The notes beneath the pieces were generated by a model. It was given only the letters and a program-made list of their open reading frames with translations, made no database searches and was not told the origin of the DNA. The position numbers and the translations under genes were made by a program. This document shows positions 44,028 through 58,840 of a DNA stretch of 64,000 nt, one piece after another. Location of the stretch: the NCBI RefSeq assembly GCF_014905175.1, contig NC_057788.1, forward strand, positions 22,290,154-22,354,153. Direction: 5' to 3'. Source of the stretch: Aphidius gifuensis. Lineage: Eukaryota > Arthropoda > Insecta > Hymenoptera > Braconidae. Positions within the stretch are counted from its first letter, which is position 1, and each line of letters starts with the position of its first letter.

Positions 44028-47000
44028 CTGTTGGCGCACAAGAAGGTGAAGTGAGGTGAGAGAGTTGCTCTTGCAGTAAAATCAAGCAAAAGTAACAGAG
44101 GTAAAAATAAGAGGGAGGTATTTTTGTCTCACATTGTACTCATGATATAAAGTGAATAAAAAGATAAATATAAGATCTTGTTGTATATAGAAAAAGGGTC
44201 CATAAAAAGTGAGATAGAAAATATTTCTATCAACAGGTAAAAAAAAAAATATATATGTATAGTCAAGTTTGTGCTTTATATCCAGTGAATACAACTCACA
44301 TATTATAGTATACATGTATTTTATATCATTTGGTATATAAATTATATATTAAAACACAATTTAACATTTAAAATTTATTATTATTTTTATATGAAATACT
44401 TCAATGACCGAGTAATAATTTATTAATTGAATATATGTTGAAAATATTATCAGCTGATTTGTTTATTTTAATTAACATTATATATATTTTTTTTTTTTCT
44501 TTAACATCTGTTAATTTATTAAATACAAAAAATTGTAGAGGTCAAGATTATTGACTCTAATATATATGAAAGAAAAAAAAATTAATTAATTAAAAAGTTC
44601 TTGTAAAAGTTTATTGTAAATATTTATTATTATTTTTTATTTTTCTTTGAAATTAACTTGAATAATTATTTTTTTTTTTTTTCTCAATAAACAAATAATT
44701 TTAATTGTCCATATTGACGTCATATACATATTGTTAAATAAAATAAAATTATTATCTAAACAAGTCTATTTAAAGCAAAAAAATAATAATTAAAATTTAA
44801 TTGTGACGTACTTTCTATATCATCTTTTATAATAATAAATAATAATAATTTTTTTTTTTCAATTTACCGTGACATAATCAAGCCATATTTTTGAATCAAT
44901 TTTTTTTCGACAAGACATTTTTTTTTTTTTTTCTTCTTCTTTTAAAAAATATATTCCTTTGACTCCAAACTTTGTTGATTTTGAGTCAACAAAAAAAAAC
45001 ACACACACACACTTGGTCTATTCAAAAACTCACATGTTCATTGACCCAATTTTTTTTTTTTAAATAATTTTATTATTATTAATTTTAACTGTATATAAGA
45101 CAACATGTACTTTGCCCTGTATAAAATAATAGTCCCTTTGCATTTACGCTTAAATTAGCAAAAAATAAAATAATAATCACGAGATGATAAAAAAAGGAAA
45201 AACACGTTTCATTAACTTCATCGTTCAATATAACTTTGTTCTTATTTTTTTTTCACTTTAATAATTTTTGTCTTTTCACTTGCTATATTTAATTTTCTTT
45301 TTATAAAACAGTCAACATTTTTTTTTTCTTAATTATTAGTATTAAAAATTTCACTTAATAAATATTGTGGATAATAATATTAATCGCAATTCACGTCTTG
45401 ATATGCTGATAATAACTCGTGACAAGTCACGCGACATTACTCGACAATAGCCGAACGTGATATGAGTATTGAAAGAACATATTAATTTGATGTAGTCAAT
45501 TATTAATTGTGTGTATATATGTGTACATCAACTTATCACGTTATATATACCAATAAAAAAATATATAAAATATAAATCATTAAAAATAATAATTATATAT
45601 GTATATAAGAGATGACAGATTATAAGGCGACAAGTTATACTACTGATTTAAAATTTAATAATGTAAAAATGGAAAATAAAAAAAAGGCTTTCCCCGCACA
45701 GACAAGTATATAGGAAATAAAAAACTTTTCTATTAACATTTTTGAAAATAGAATCAAGCCAGTTGGAAATTTCTTGACTTCCGGTAAATATATAAAAGAA
45801 AAAAAAAAAAGTCAGTTAAATAAACCGCATGAAATAATACACGTATATATAAATTGCGTCATGACATAACAGACAAAATAGTAAAAAATAATAAAAAATA
45901 GTTTTTTTTTAAAAAAAAACGGTTCTTTGCTCATACAAGAGTTTTAAATTTATATATGATATGAAAATATACATTAAATTGAACGCATGCGAGTAAATAG
46001 TAAAATAAAAGAAAAAAAAATAGAACAGAAAAAAATTTTTTAAAAAACTTCAAGCATGAAAGACAATAAGAGAAATATAGAAAAAAAAAAAAAAAATGAA
46101 TAATAATATTTTGAAATAGACAAGAGTTTAAAAGAAAATAAAATAAAAAAAATTATATATAAATTTATAAAACAAAGAGATAGATATTGATAATTAAAAT
46201 AAAAAAAAATGTATAATCATAGATAAGCTGTACTATTTTTTTCTTTTATTGAAAACAATGATGAAAAATTAATTTTTTTGCTAGATTAATTGACTTTTTT
46301 CTTTTATTTTTTTCATTTGATTTTTATTTAAGGAAAAAAATAATTTTACAAAAATTTATATATATGATATTTGTCTTTGTTAATAAAAGCTGATGAAATA
46401 AGACACCTGGTGCTTTGACAAATACATAATATATATTGAATAATATTATAAGAATTTATATTATATAGGTATATAATAATGTGACCTGATCGAGGTCATA
46501 TTTAGTCGATGAAATGAAAATTTATAATTCAATGATAAACAAAATAATGTTTATATATTATTTCGTCACATTTACTTGAATTTATATGAATGATTGAGTA
46601 TTTTTATTATCATTCAGTATATTATTTAGATAAAAAAATATATATATTTTGAAAAAAATATTTTTAAAATTGATTAAAAATAGGTTTTATATCATGATTG
46701 ATTAATTTTTGATAATGATTTGAATTATTTATATTTTTTTGTTATTTAATGTATGTATTATTTTTTTAACCTTGGTTTTTGTCAGTAATAATTTGTTGTC
46801 AATATATAAACATGTCATTTTATTTGGCTTATTTTTCGAAAAACATTAAAATGCTAAGGAAAAATTTTGGAGTAATTTTTTAAATTATTTTTTTTGTCAA
46901 TCCTTTTTTGATGTTATTTTAACTTCAAGGTCACTGAGCATTCGTAATGATCAAAGGATTTATAAAAATATATTATTAAAAAATTATTTTTCATATTTTA

Positions 47001-47669
47001 ATTTTAAACACAAAAATCAATGAATCGTGTGTTATTTGAGGTGAAAAATATAACTCTTTTTTTTATTTTTAACCTTCAAGTTTTTTTTTTTTTTTTTTGT
47101 CATTAAAAATATTATATAGTGGAGTTGACACAGGAAAATAAAATATGCGTGATAAGAAAAATTAATATTCTAATTTTAAGTGGTAAAAAAAAAATATATA
47201 TTCATCAAGAAATTTTATTATTTTACTGAAAAAAACAAATTTAAAAAAGCGAAATATAAATGAATGAAAAGAAAAAAAAAAAACCAATTTTAATTTTTTC
47301 AAACTGACGAATATTAGTCGAAAAATCAATTGATTAATATTATTATTTGACAAAGAAAATAATTTATTATTTTAATTGATAAATTAAATATATAATTTTT
47401 ATAATTTTTTTTTTCTTTGAGTTATTGACACTTGAAAATGATCATGTGTTCCTGATAATCCTACCAAAGATCAATCAAAATAATTGCGTATATATTAACA
47501 TGATAAAAAATTAAAATAAAAAATATAAACACCGACAATCGAGAAAATATAAAAAAGCCAAAGCTTATTATGTATAAAATCGGATTAAAAAATTATAAAA
47601 AAAAAAAAAAATTATCACAGAAAAAAACATTGATGATAAATAGTATTTAATATTTTTGATAAATGTTTA

Positions 47670-47740
47670 TGTTTTATTTATTTATTTATTTATCTATTTA
47701 TTTCCGTATTTATTTATTTAAATATTTATTTATCTGTTTA
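47670..47740 (+). repeat. (TTTA)n microsatellite
   Basis: Interrupted tetranucleotide tract of TTTA/TATT units with a few substitutions (CTAT, CCGT). A simple sequence repeat with no other meaning seen. Confidence 0.8.
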
Positions 47741-48882
47741 AAAACAAAATATAAATATACAATGTATTGTTAAGTGCGCGCGTAAAGCAGTGGTCATTCA
47801 AGAAGCGCATGTCAGCAAAAACTTTGCTTTTAAATTTCCTTCATTATTTCACAATGTACATATATAAGTTTTATATGTACATATGTATAATCTATACACA
47901 CGAATGAATATATATTTAAAATTGCACTTATGTTCTCCGGTTAGATACATGAGATACACGACTGCGCAGCCTATTGATATATATTTTTTTTTAAATGACA
48001 AAAAAAGTTATTTAAAAAAACGCAAAATTTATAATTAACATAAGAGTTTAATAATAAAAAAAAAAATCAAATTATCAGACTACTAGATAAAAAGGCTAGA
48101 GTCTGTCTAACTTTTTATTTTTATATTTTTTTTCTCAAATAAAAATGAAAAATAGATGAAATTATAGTTGTCCAAGTGAGATGTAATTACCTTCGAGTTA
48201 TACTGAAGATGATATTTGACATAAATGAGATATAAAATTACCAACAATCATGCGACAAAATTATATATTATTAAATTGTATATATGTTAGAATATATATA
48301 GTTTATTATAATTTTAAATTCATGTATATATTTAGTATTTAAATTTGTGTGTAGGTGTTTTTAATATGCGCCTATGGATATATTTATTAAATGGTATACT
48401 TGTGATGTTTTTTTTATTTGTTTATACATATATATGAAGGTGATTTTTCAAATGTTGGTTAGTGTGCTAATCATGTTTTACCGTTATTTATACATCAGCT
48501 GATACACCTCTTATTTTATTTATCATCAGTATATATATGCCTATTGGCTATTTTGCATTTAAACTATCATAACACACAAATATTACAATATGATATTGCA
48601 CGAAAGCCTCAGGTTAATAATTATCAAATAATATAATTAATATTTTAAAAAATTTAAAATACAAATTTTAATAGTAATTATATTTTAAATATATTATTTA
48701 TTTATTTGAAATTATTTTACTTTATGGTACTGCATCGTTAAATAATAATGCGGAGCTTTTATTATATTATTTTTTTTTTCATTTTTTTTTCAACTTTTTA
48801 TATATAAAATAATTAGCAATAGTAAAAATAATTATGTTGACTTTATTTTAATTATATAAATTTGTTTTTTTTATTGTTGCAG

Positions 48883-48954
48883 ATGATAGAAACTTCAATG
48901 GAGAAAAGCCAATGACATGCGACAATTGAAATTGAGACATGAACTTCAATAATG
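48883..48954 (+). other. Candidate plus-strand non-coding exon
   Basis: 72 nt between a good acceptor (TTTTTATTGTTGCAG|ATGATAG) and a strong donor (AATAATG|GTGAGT). All frames contain stops, but an ATG sits exactly at the donor, as in the small gene at 24.3 kb. It may be a 5'UTR exon of the FAM166 gene, whose first coding exon is preceded by an acceptor (AATAATAACAG|AAATAATGG), or part of a lncRNA. Confidence 0.3.
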
Positions 48955-49423
48955 GTGAGTTTAGAAATTTTTTTAAAAATATTTTTTTGATTTTTTTAGA
49001 GTAGAAATTTAATATAAAATATAAATATACCGTTTTGAATGATATTTATGTACTTACTACATGACAATTGCAAATGAATAAAATATTTAAAAATATATAT
49101 TAATTATATTTAAACGATATATATATAACGGGTTTGAATAATTATATTTTAACGCTCAAGTTATTGCATGACGAATATTCAAAATAACAATAAAAATATT
49201 TTAGGTTTTTTTTTTTTTTTTCAGCTAAACAAGCAAAAATTAATTTTATTTATTTGTAAATATAACGGGGATTTTTTTTATTGTATAATTTTATTATATT
49301 TTTTTTACGGAGGCGAAGCCTTACGTATTGAAATCACTGGCAAAAAATAAATAATGTTCATATCTTCTAAACTATTTAAGATAGAGAGTTTGAAATAGGC
49401 TTAAATTAAAGGTTTTGAAAAGA

Positions 49424-49886
49424 TCTACAGCCAAGGATATGAAAGAAAAAATTTGGATTATTAGTTAATTAATTGTTGATAAAAATAGATAATGAAAAAA
49501 TTTTAAACTCGATATATTAAGAAAACTATGAACAAATCATGGATGCAATTTTTTGCCAGGATGGTTTTTTTTTAAAACTCTACAAAATTACGATTTTTTT
49601 TTTTTTTTATTGTTGCTAGAAATTTGTTAATTAACAGAATATCAGAATTTGTGTTTTTTTAGACACTTCATAACTTTTTTAAAAATTATCTCACAGAGTT
49701 ATATTTGGTCTTAAAATTTTCCTCATCAAAATCTCTACAGCCAAGGCTATATTTAGAAATATCAAAACCACCCATTTTCAGTTGTAAGACGATTGTTTAT
49801 AATAATAGGTGTCATCGCGAACTTTGTAATGAATAAAGGGCCTTTAAAAAGTTGTACTTGGAAGTTCTATCATATCCTTGGCTGTG
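49424..49886. repeat. Small element bounded by a 16-bp inverted repeat
   Basis: ACAGCCAAGGATATGA at 49427 is repeated inverted as TCATATCCTTGGCTGT at 49870, and a third, direct copy (CTACAGCCAAGGCTATAT) lies at 49735. The surrounding 49310-50070 is slightly less AT-rich than its neighbours and has texture unlike the adjacent intron. This fits a decayed non-autonomous transposon or MITE. No target-site duplication was resolved and no transposase ORF is present. Confidence 0.45.
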
Positions 49887-51688
49887 GCAATTTTTATAAC
49901 GAATTTTTTGAATGCAACATAATTTTTTTGCGTTTATTTATTCAAAAGTTATCGGTTGTCCAAACAATTACCAATTTATTATTTACAACAATTTCTTCTA
50001 AATAAAAAGTTTGTACGCATGCGCCAATCAAAAAATATATTTCGATCGGTAAGTCGGTATTTCTTTTCATCGATCTTTCATTTAAATAGTAAGAATAAAA
50101 TTAAAAAAAATTAAAATAGTAAAAGTTTTTGATCTAAGTAGAAAAATAAGATAACTGTTAACTTTTTTAAAATTTTTTAAAAATTAAATTACAACTAGAA
50201 AAGACACAACAAATATATATATGTATATAGTTAAAAATATATACATGTTATATTGAGGTTAGGTTCAAATGTTATCATTGTTATTATTGTGTACAATATT
50301 TATATTCAAATAAATATTAAAAAAAAAAATATATTATGTATAATAATAATAATAATGATAAATATGGTTCCGTAATTAAAAAACCCATATTCGCCGGAGT
50401 TTTGAAAATTTTCAATTTTCAACGGGAAACGATTTCGTTAACAACATTTTTTTTAAACATAAATCTAGCCAAGTGTATATATACACAATCAAAATAGCAA
50501 ATTGTCTTTTAAAATTTTTTATATATTATTAAAAAAAAATTCAAGATGATGATCAAAGTAGGTTAAATGTCTTGATAAAAAAATAAATAAAAAATATAAA
50601 TGAACAAAAGATTGAAGCTTCTGTTTGCTTGGGTTTTTTTTTTGTCTTGAATTTTTTTTTTATCTCGACAATTTAGTTGATTTATTTTTTATATGATTTT
50701 TTATTTCACCTGGGGCATGATAAAATACATAGTCATTAGCAAGAGCAAGCTTGTCGTATATTTTTTATTTTTTAAACAAATAAACGAACAAAGTGACAAA
50801 ATATACGTAGATTCATTGTTTGATTTGTTTAAATTTTTTTTTCATTGTACATAAGCTTAATTAATTGGAGAAAAAAATAAAAACAAAAAACTTTTTAAAT
50901 TTTATATTTTATGTTAGACTATTTTATATTTTAGAATTAAAATTATATCGCGAACATATAAATAATAATAGGTACTTTACACGCGCGCGCAAAATAATAT
51001 ATATAGATGCGCGCACATTTTGCACTTCTAATATAATACAAAAAATGTTATGTTTGCCTGGTTAAAATTATTAAGACGTTTGCGCAAATCGACAATACAT
51101 AAAATTTACATATAAAAATAAATTTCAAATAAAAAAAAAAAAGTATTAATATATAATAAAATTATCCACAACAAAAGCAGCAGTCAAACAATATGTTTAA
51201 TAAAATTGTGGATAGAATATTTGATATTAATTTTTTTTTATAAATAAATAATATAAAGCATTGTTATTTAAAAAAAAAAAAATAAAAAAAAATAAATAAA
51301 AATAAAATTCAATTCAGACAATGAGCAGGAAGTGTCAATAGTCTTGCACGCGATTTGAATTTGCGATTTGATCAATACCGGATATATGATCCTTAGACTG
51401 ATCCCTATACAAATATAAATTAATTCAATTGAAATATATATATATTTCAAATAAAGAATAATATAAACAATAAAATATAAAAATTTTGAATAGCAGAAAA
51501 AATGAAACGTAAATTATAAGAAAATTAAAAAAAAAAATATTAAATAACTGAAAAATATTTGATTTAAAACTCGGTCGATTCGTTTTGCTCAATAATAAAT
51601 ATATAAATAAATTTTATATATGGATGGCTATGAGGAAAAGAAAAAAAAAAAATAATTCAGAAAGAATTTGAGTTGTTCAACTTCTCAC

Positions 51689-51790
51689 GGTATTTTCTTG
51701 TGGTCTTTTTGTTACGTCAAACATAAAACGAGCACTCTTTGGCTCTTTGGTATATCTTCCTCGGAAGCTGCGCCTCTCTGTACTCTTTAT
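51689..51790 (-). promoter_or_regulatory. Candidate first exon/promoter on the minus strand
   Basis: The minus strand has an isolated GC-richer segment (GAGAGGCGCAGCTTCCGAGG ... GTTTGACGTAACAAAAAGAC) that ends in a donor (GAAAATACC|GTGAGAAG) and has no acceptor in front, as expected for a transcription-start exon. The nearest downstream minus-strand gene is the coiled-coil gene 9 kb away. Confidence 0.3.
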
Positions 51791-54700
51791 CTATCTACTC
51801 TCATTTTAAAACTATTTATCAAGTTTGTATATACATATTTTATGTTTGTATATATGTATATAATATAACATTGGTTATGGTATTGTGGTTTGTTTGGCAC
51901 GTCCACAAAGTGCTTTTTCTCGTTTCAATTCATAAACAAGATATTATAACTCTGTAACAGTATACTCATATAGATACATTTTTTTCTTTTATTTATTTTT
52001 CATAAATTTATTGCTATTTAAATTGTTTATAATAATATTAATATTATAACAAAAAAAAAACATTAAATTGTATTTTTAAAAAATTGATGAAAATTAAATG
52101 AATATTAGTAGGGAAAAAAAACGGAAACATAAATTTGAATATGAAAAAAAATATATAAGGGAAAATAAAGAGTTAAAAAAAAAATTACAGAAGCAATTGT
52201 TGTCAAAAATTTTATTTTATTATTAACAATAAAATTTGTATAGTAGTAAAAAAGAAAAAAAATTATTTGGAAGAATATATAATACGACAGGCATATTTAA
52301 AATTAAAAAAAAAAAAAAATTTGACAATAACTTAAAAGCAAAATTTAACAATAAAAAAAAAAAAGAAAAACATGTTACAGGCGTCAATTGAAAGGCACTC
52401 TTGTCTCTGAGCTCATTGCATATACAATTATACATTTTAGTCCCCCTTTTATTTTAATTGTTCTTAAACATAAAAAAAAAAAAAAAATATTTCTTCAGGC
52501 CATTAACTCTTCTCCTCACATACAGTGACAATGAATAACGGTCAACATTCTCAAACAAAACGACAGTGCTTTTACAACTTAAAAAAAAATAATAACAAAT
52601 TAAACTTTCATTATAAAAATATATAAATTTTATAAATAAAAATTCCAATGTCATTGTGAAAAAAAATTTTTAAAACAACAGTGTTAAAAAATATGTATAT
52701 TTTTTTTTTAAATGAAATGTCATTTTATATTTTTATGATTGATAATTTAATGATTAACAATCATTCATCATCAATGTCTTGACTTGATATGTATCATGAA
52801 AAATAATCAATTTTTTAATGCCTTTGGCGTATTGATTTTTCATCTTGTATAATTTTTCTATATGATTTTTTCTAAATTAAAAACAAAAATTAAACTATGC
52901 GTATTTTAATTTTTTTTAACACTATTTTTAATTTTTTTTTCTTCTTCTTTGTTTTTTTTGATTAAAATAAAAATCATTAAATAAAAACAATGTCATGGAT
53001 GAGTATACAGGTGCAAGTTAGTTTGGCATTTGTGATAAACCCCTGGTGTTTAATAACTCACCAGGAAGTATGTAATTTGTTTGTTGGTACGTGATGTTGT
53101 TTCTTGTCGAAGATTACTGATTTTTATCAATTTTATATCTCTGGCATATTTTACAATATAACAATAATTTTATAACGGTCAAAGTCAAGTCTAAAACCGT
53201 GTCTAAGTCTATCAAAAAAAAAAAAATAAATATAAAATAATGTTATTTATTCTAGTTTATACGTTCTTTTATTCTATTTTAATTTTTTTTTTTTATATAT
53301 ATATTACATTCTCTTTGTTGTTGTTATTATTATGATTAATTTTTTTTTTTTATTTTATTAAATTCTTTAGAAGTAATATACAAAATTTCTTTGATCTATG
53401 TGTGTGCTTTATGATTGCCAATGATAAAAATAATACTTTGATATTTGCATGGTGTTATATTAATATATATAAAATATTATTTCCGGATGAATTAAATTTA
53501 TTTTAAGTATATAATATCTTATGGGATTTATTCACTCTTGCAAAAATAAAAAGTATATTGGTATTTTATTTTTTTTTTTTTATTATTAAATTGCGGTAAG
53601 TTGTATTGGTCTCGTTGGTGATCATGTCATGACTTGGCGTGAATGTTCGACCCTTGACATTAAAACCTTCAATCGAACACTCAGTTTAACTAACAATAAA
53701 TTTAAACTTTGGCCTGGAATTTAATTACATTCAATTTATATATTTATTTTTTTATATTTTTTTTTAATGTATGATAAAAATAAATAGACTTTTATTTATA
53801 TAAAAATATAAAATTGAATTTTATTATAATTTTTCTTTTTTTTTTTTAAATTGCATATGTTTTTTTGTATATATTTTCAAGACACGTTTCAATAAATTTA
53901 CTATGATGCAAACAGAGGGTAAAAAGACAGTAGAAAAAAAAATTAAAAAATTTTTATCTTGACATTATGCGATTATCATCATGAGTCTTGCATTCCTCTG
54001 GTTATTTAAATTTTTTTTTATTTCTTTTCAATCGTTCAAATATAGTTTTTTTGTAATATCTTCTTATTTTTTTTTCATTTGAAATGCAAAAAATTGTAAT
54101 GTCCATGAAGTAAATGATTTTGAAAGAATTAGATGAATAAATAAATAATAATGGATGACAAATTCATAATATTTTTTTTTCAATTTATATTTAAATTTTC
54201 TTCATTTTTTTAAATATATTTTTAGTATACTATAGTAATAATGATAATAATAATTTCAGATTAAATATTGACCTAATAAATAAGTGATTAAACGCAGGAA
54301 ATTTAAAAAACCCTTGAGGGAAATTTCACAGAGAAAAAAATATAAACTGAATTTTTTGTAATAAAGACAAAATCAGAAATCCCCAGATTATTTAGTTATT
54401 CATACAAAAAAAAAAATTTTTTTATTATAAATGTTGTTCGGTTTGACCAGACTATAATAATGACCATCCACGCCCACTGAAGATTCACCAAGCTAATCTT
54501 TTTTTTTTATATTTTATTTTCTGTAACAAAATTATTAATTATATTTTTCAATCTTTTTTTTTTTTTTTTTAAATAAAAAATATTTACACGGTCAAAATGT
54601 TAATGCAATTTTTTGTATATATATATTTTTTTTCCTTTTTCTTTTTTGGCTACAGTTATTAGATTATTTTTTTTTTTGACACGTTAAATTACTGGGTTAT

Positions 54701-57700
54701 TTTTTTGTTTAAATTTTATATCCTCATATAATAATTAAAAAAAATTAATTTTGTTTTTTTGAATATTTAACTATACACAACAAGTTTGTATCTATATGAT
54801 TTATTATTTATGAATGTGATAAATTCTTGGAGATATATTGAGGTCAACTTTGACCGCATTCCACTATGAAAAACTATATGAATTATGATGCACAATTAAA
54901 ACAAAATTAATCATAAAATCGTGTGTATAATGAAATACTATAGGTATACGCACGTAAAAACGTAATATTAAATATAAACATATACTTTTTTTTAAATATA
55001 ATTCAAGTTTATATATGTAAATTTGAGAATTAAAGCAAAAAAAAAATGAATATATTTTTAGGATAATTTTAAATTCAACAGGATAATGCAGTATATGCAA
55101 AAAATAAAAATAAAAGTGCAGTTTAAACTCTGACTAAAAAAATGGCTAAGGAGAAAAAAAATAGTAATAAAAAATTTGCATATATATATATTTACAGGAT
55201 GCATATGTTGTTGACATATTTAAAAAAAAATTAAAAATAACAAAATTTATTATTAAAATAAATAAATCAATGATGACATTGTGAATGTTTATTTTTAAAA
55301 AAAGATTGAAATATAATTATCAATGAAAATTGAATATATAAAATTATTAAATGTTCATCACCAAGATGATAAATAGATGATAGCCAATGGGTGGGTTACT
55401 TGTCACTTGTACATTTGCAAATTTAGCCTGAGGGATCTTGACAGAATCTCAGAAAGACCGCAAGGTATTTGACCCAGTGGCCCCAACTGCACTTCCAAGT
55501 CAAATATACTTCCTTCATTACAATATTTCTATATACCGTCAAAATCTATTTCTCATTTTATATTCATATTTTTTTTTTTTTCTAAAATATCTTATCGACA
55601 AAAAAAAACAATTTATTTGCAGTATATTATATATACATTTGCAAATCAAGAAATACTTTAAAGAGAAACTAAGTTTCAACTGGAATTTAGAAACTTGAAT
55701 AAAGGTGTTTATCAAATTTTGAAAAATAATTTAATTAATTATATAGTCTCGCATAAATATTATTAAATACCGGATTTTTTTTTTTGAAATTTTATTTGCG
55801 ACAAGTTAAAATTTATTTAAAATATATATAAAAATATAGATTGATTAAAAAAAAAATTAGGTAAAGATAAAATTTGAGACACACACAGCAGCTGTTAAAC
55901 TTTGGTCGATATAAATTTATCAGCTTTTTTTAATCTAAAATTTATTATTATATTTAAAAATAAATAAATAAAATAATATGAGATTTATTTTGATAAAGTA
56001 TATATATACTCATTTAGATAATTGATAAAAAATTTATATTAAATATTTTTATTTATATTTTAAATATATATTAACAAGATAATCAAAAAGTCGCCAGGTT
56101 TACAAAGTTTCATTATATGAATATACACGTGGTTTAAAACGACAAAATAAATATATGAAAAAAAAAAAAAAAGACATGTACATGTATATATACCTTGCAC
56201 GATGAGTCAGTTTTAACAATAATAATAAATATTATTTAAAAAAAAAAATTTATATAAAGGGAAATATATTTAACATTGCGGGATTCGTGATGGCCATCCC
56301 TCTGGCGCTTATGTTATTCCGCCTTCTTTATAGCATCATGATGATGATCATCATCATCATCATCACAATGCACAACAGCAACAGTTTTTTTTTTTTTGAA
56401 TACAATGAAAGACAAGATACACAGGTGAATTTATCAGTCATGAAATTTTATTATTTATCATATTATTATGATGATAAAAAATTTAAACAAATATTATTAT
56501 TTAAAAAAATAATTTTTTTAATTTAATTTTTTATATAGATTATTTTATTTATAATATAAAAACAATCAATATGGAATTTTTTTAAGAAATTTTTTTCATC
56601 ATTTATTATTGTATATATTTCAATATAATAATATTTATATTTGTTTTTATTTTTTTTTAAATAAATATGATGGCATTAAAAAAAAAAAAAAAAAAATGCG
56701 GGGGTTTTTTATTCATTGAATTAAATGCGGATAAATGTCAAGGAAAAATGGAAAATAAAAAAATAAAAAAGAGTATATTAGATGGTAGAGAGAATTTATT
56801 ATATACTTGTATTTTTTTTTTTTTTTTTATATATAAAGTATATAATTGCGTGTGTGATATTTAATATGTATAAGCTATGTTTGGCCCCTATGACAATACA
56901 TGCATGCCACCAACCAACCAACCAGCTAACCACCCACCGGACGTCAAATAACACCTGGTGGTATACCTCACCCCCTTCACTCAAACCTCCGATAAAAAAA
57001 AAAAAAAAACCTTTTATATATATCGCAAGATATGAAAAAAATACTTTTAAAGTTGAAAAAAAAAAAAAAACAATTACAGTGATTAATTAGCGTTAAAAAT
57101 ATTTGATTAAAATTATTTCTAACGGTTGAAAATATAAAATGATTTAATCAATCTTATTTACCAGGTATTTAACTATTATTTTTAATTAATTGAATTGAAT
57201 TTTTTTAATAATATTGTTAGTTGATTATAATTTATATAAGATTTAAAAAAATTTTTTTTCTATCTATATTGGAGTAAAATTTGTATAATCGAAACGCGCA
57301 AAAACAAAATGATTTTATTCATTGTTAATAGAAACACGTTATTATGAATTTCCTTTCTGGTATAATGTAGACGCCTTTGCAATATTATTTTTATTATTAT
57401 TGTTTTTTTTTTTTTTCTAAGCCAATGTCGTTGGCTTGTATAGCAAGTTTAACGAAGCGTTATAATGTTGAACAACTTGGATTTTCACTTTTAATATATT
57501 GTATTATTTTAAATTTTAAAAATTATATTATTATCAAGACAGGAAAATATATTTTTATAAATAATTTTAATAATTCATTTCATGTATATATTAATGTAAT
57601 TTAACAAAGGAGAAATTTTGCAATTAATAATTATACAGTCAAAAAAAAAAGAAAAGAAATTTTATCCATCAGGAAAAAAAATTAAACTTGTGTCGACAGT

Positions 57701-58840
57701 TGTAACTTATAAAATTATACAATTAAATTTTTATTAATTTTGTTTTTTTTTTTTTATTATTAACAAGCATAATAATAAACTGATTATAATATTTTAAAAT
57801 TCAAGTAGAACAAACAATAATAAAAGTAGCTCAATAAAAGTTAAAAAAAAAAAAAAAAAAAGATTGTGATAAGTTTAATTATAGCTGACTCTCGTGATAC
57901 AATCATGTTTGAAAAAATAAAATAATCAAAATAATATTTGTGGTATATTTTTAAATTGTGTATTTAACATGATAACATTACGAGATTATAAAAGTTTTTT
58001 TTTTTTTTTTTTTTATCCCATTTAGATTGCCAAAAAAAAAAAAAAAAGAAATATTTAATATTATTATTACCTTTTTGTCATTGCAATTTATATTTTCGTA
58101 ATTTGAATTCACATAAAACTTGGAATTCATTTCCTTGTGAAACCACATTTTTTTCATTGACATAAGTAAATTTTTTTAATTTTCTTTTTTATCACATTTA
58201 ACAATTATTATTATTACACCAAAATACACTTTTTATTTATTTGTCAATAATATATCAATTAAATAAAACCAATTAATAAAAATAATTTTCATAGCTAATA
58301 TTAAAAACTAAACTTTTGTTTTGTTTTTTTTTATACATGAGCGCATGTTAGCTTGCCGGTGTACTTTTTAAAACTGAATTTATAAAATGTATATGTTAAT
58401 ATTCCCCCAAGTATACTTAAGTCTGCTTTTAGCCTCTACCTGACTATATTTTTTTACAGGTATTCAAACTCAAACGTGGCTATTTAATCCCCCACCTCGA
58501 CCCTGAAACACACTACTCATTTTATACTTGATTTTTTTTGTTTCTTTGTATATGTATATACATAAAATCCCACACGCGATGATTATATATATATATAAAA
58601 TAATAATTAAATGTTTAAATTAATTCATTTGTTTATCTTGGAAATGTCAAAACCATGCGCCCAATCAATAGGAAAGAAAAAAAAAAAAAAAAAAAGAAAA
58701 CATGTCTTGAATTAGAAAAAAAAAGCTTATAAAACATGAAATTTTAGTAATTAATTTTTTTTTTATACATATTTTTATATAATATAGTATTTTTTTTTTT
58801 TTTATATAAATTATTTGTTAATATAATAATAACAGAAATA

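Larger units (their letters stand above)
42423..58840. other. 16-kb region without a recognisable coding gene
   Basis: Extremely AT-rich with many poly(A)/poly(T) runs, so chance ORFs are short and biased. Local GC islands stand out near 42590-42730, 43980-44060, 47780-47830, 51690-51790, 53600-53690, 55430-55510, 56280-56370, 56880-56990 and 58320-58520. These may be non-coding exons, promoters or conserved enhancers. The most likely reading is long 5' introns and regulatory DNA of the coiled-coil gene (-) and perhaps of the FAM166 gene (+). Specific candidates are listed separately. Confidence 0.5.

Noticed and set aside
55460..55520. Short hairpin (GTATTTGAC ... GTCAAATATAC) as a microRNA
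   Set aside because: The stem is only about nine pairs with a large loop, too short for a precursor by eye. A folding run and small-RNA reads would be needed to revive it.
56287..56526. Membrane-like ORF MAIPLALMLFRLLY...
   Set aside because: It runs straight into an ATC/ATG triplet tract and poly-T, has no splice or start support, and the isoleucine run is simply the microsatellite.
56900..56960. miR-34-like (GTGGTTAGCTGGTTG, minus) and miR-317-like (CTGGTGGTAT, plus) strings
   Set aside because: The seed regions of both microRNAs are absent, they lie on opposite strands a few tens of bases apart, and no proper precursor hairpin forms. Conserved miRNAs would not lose the seed.
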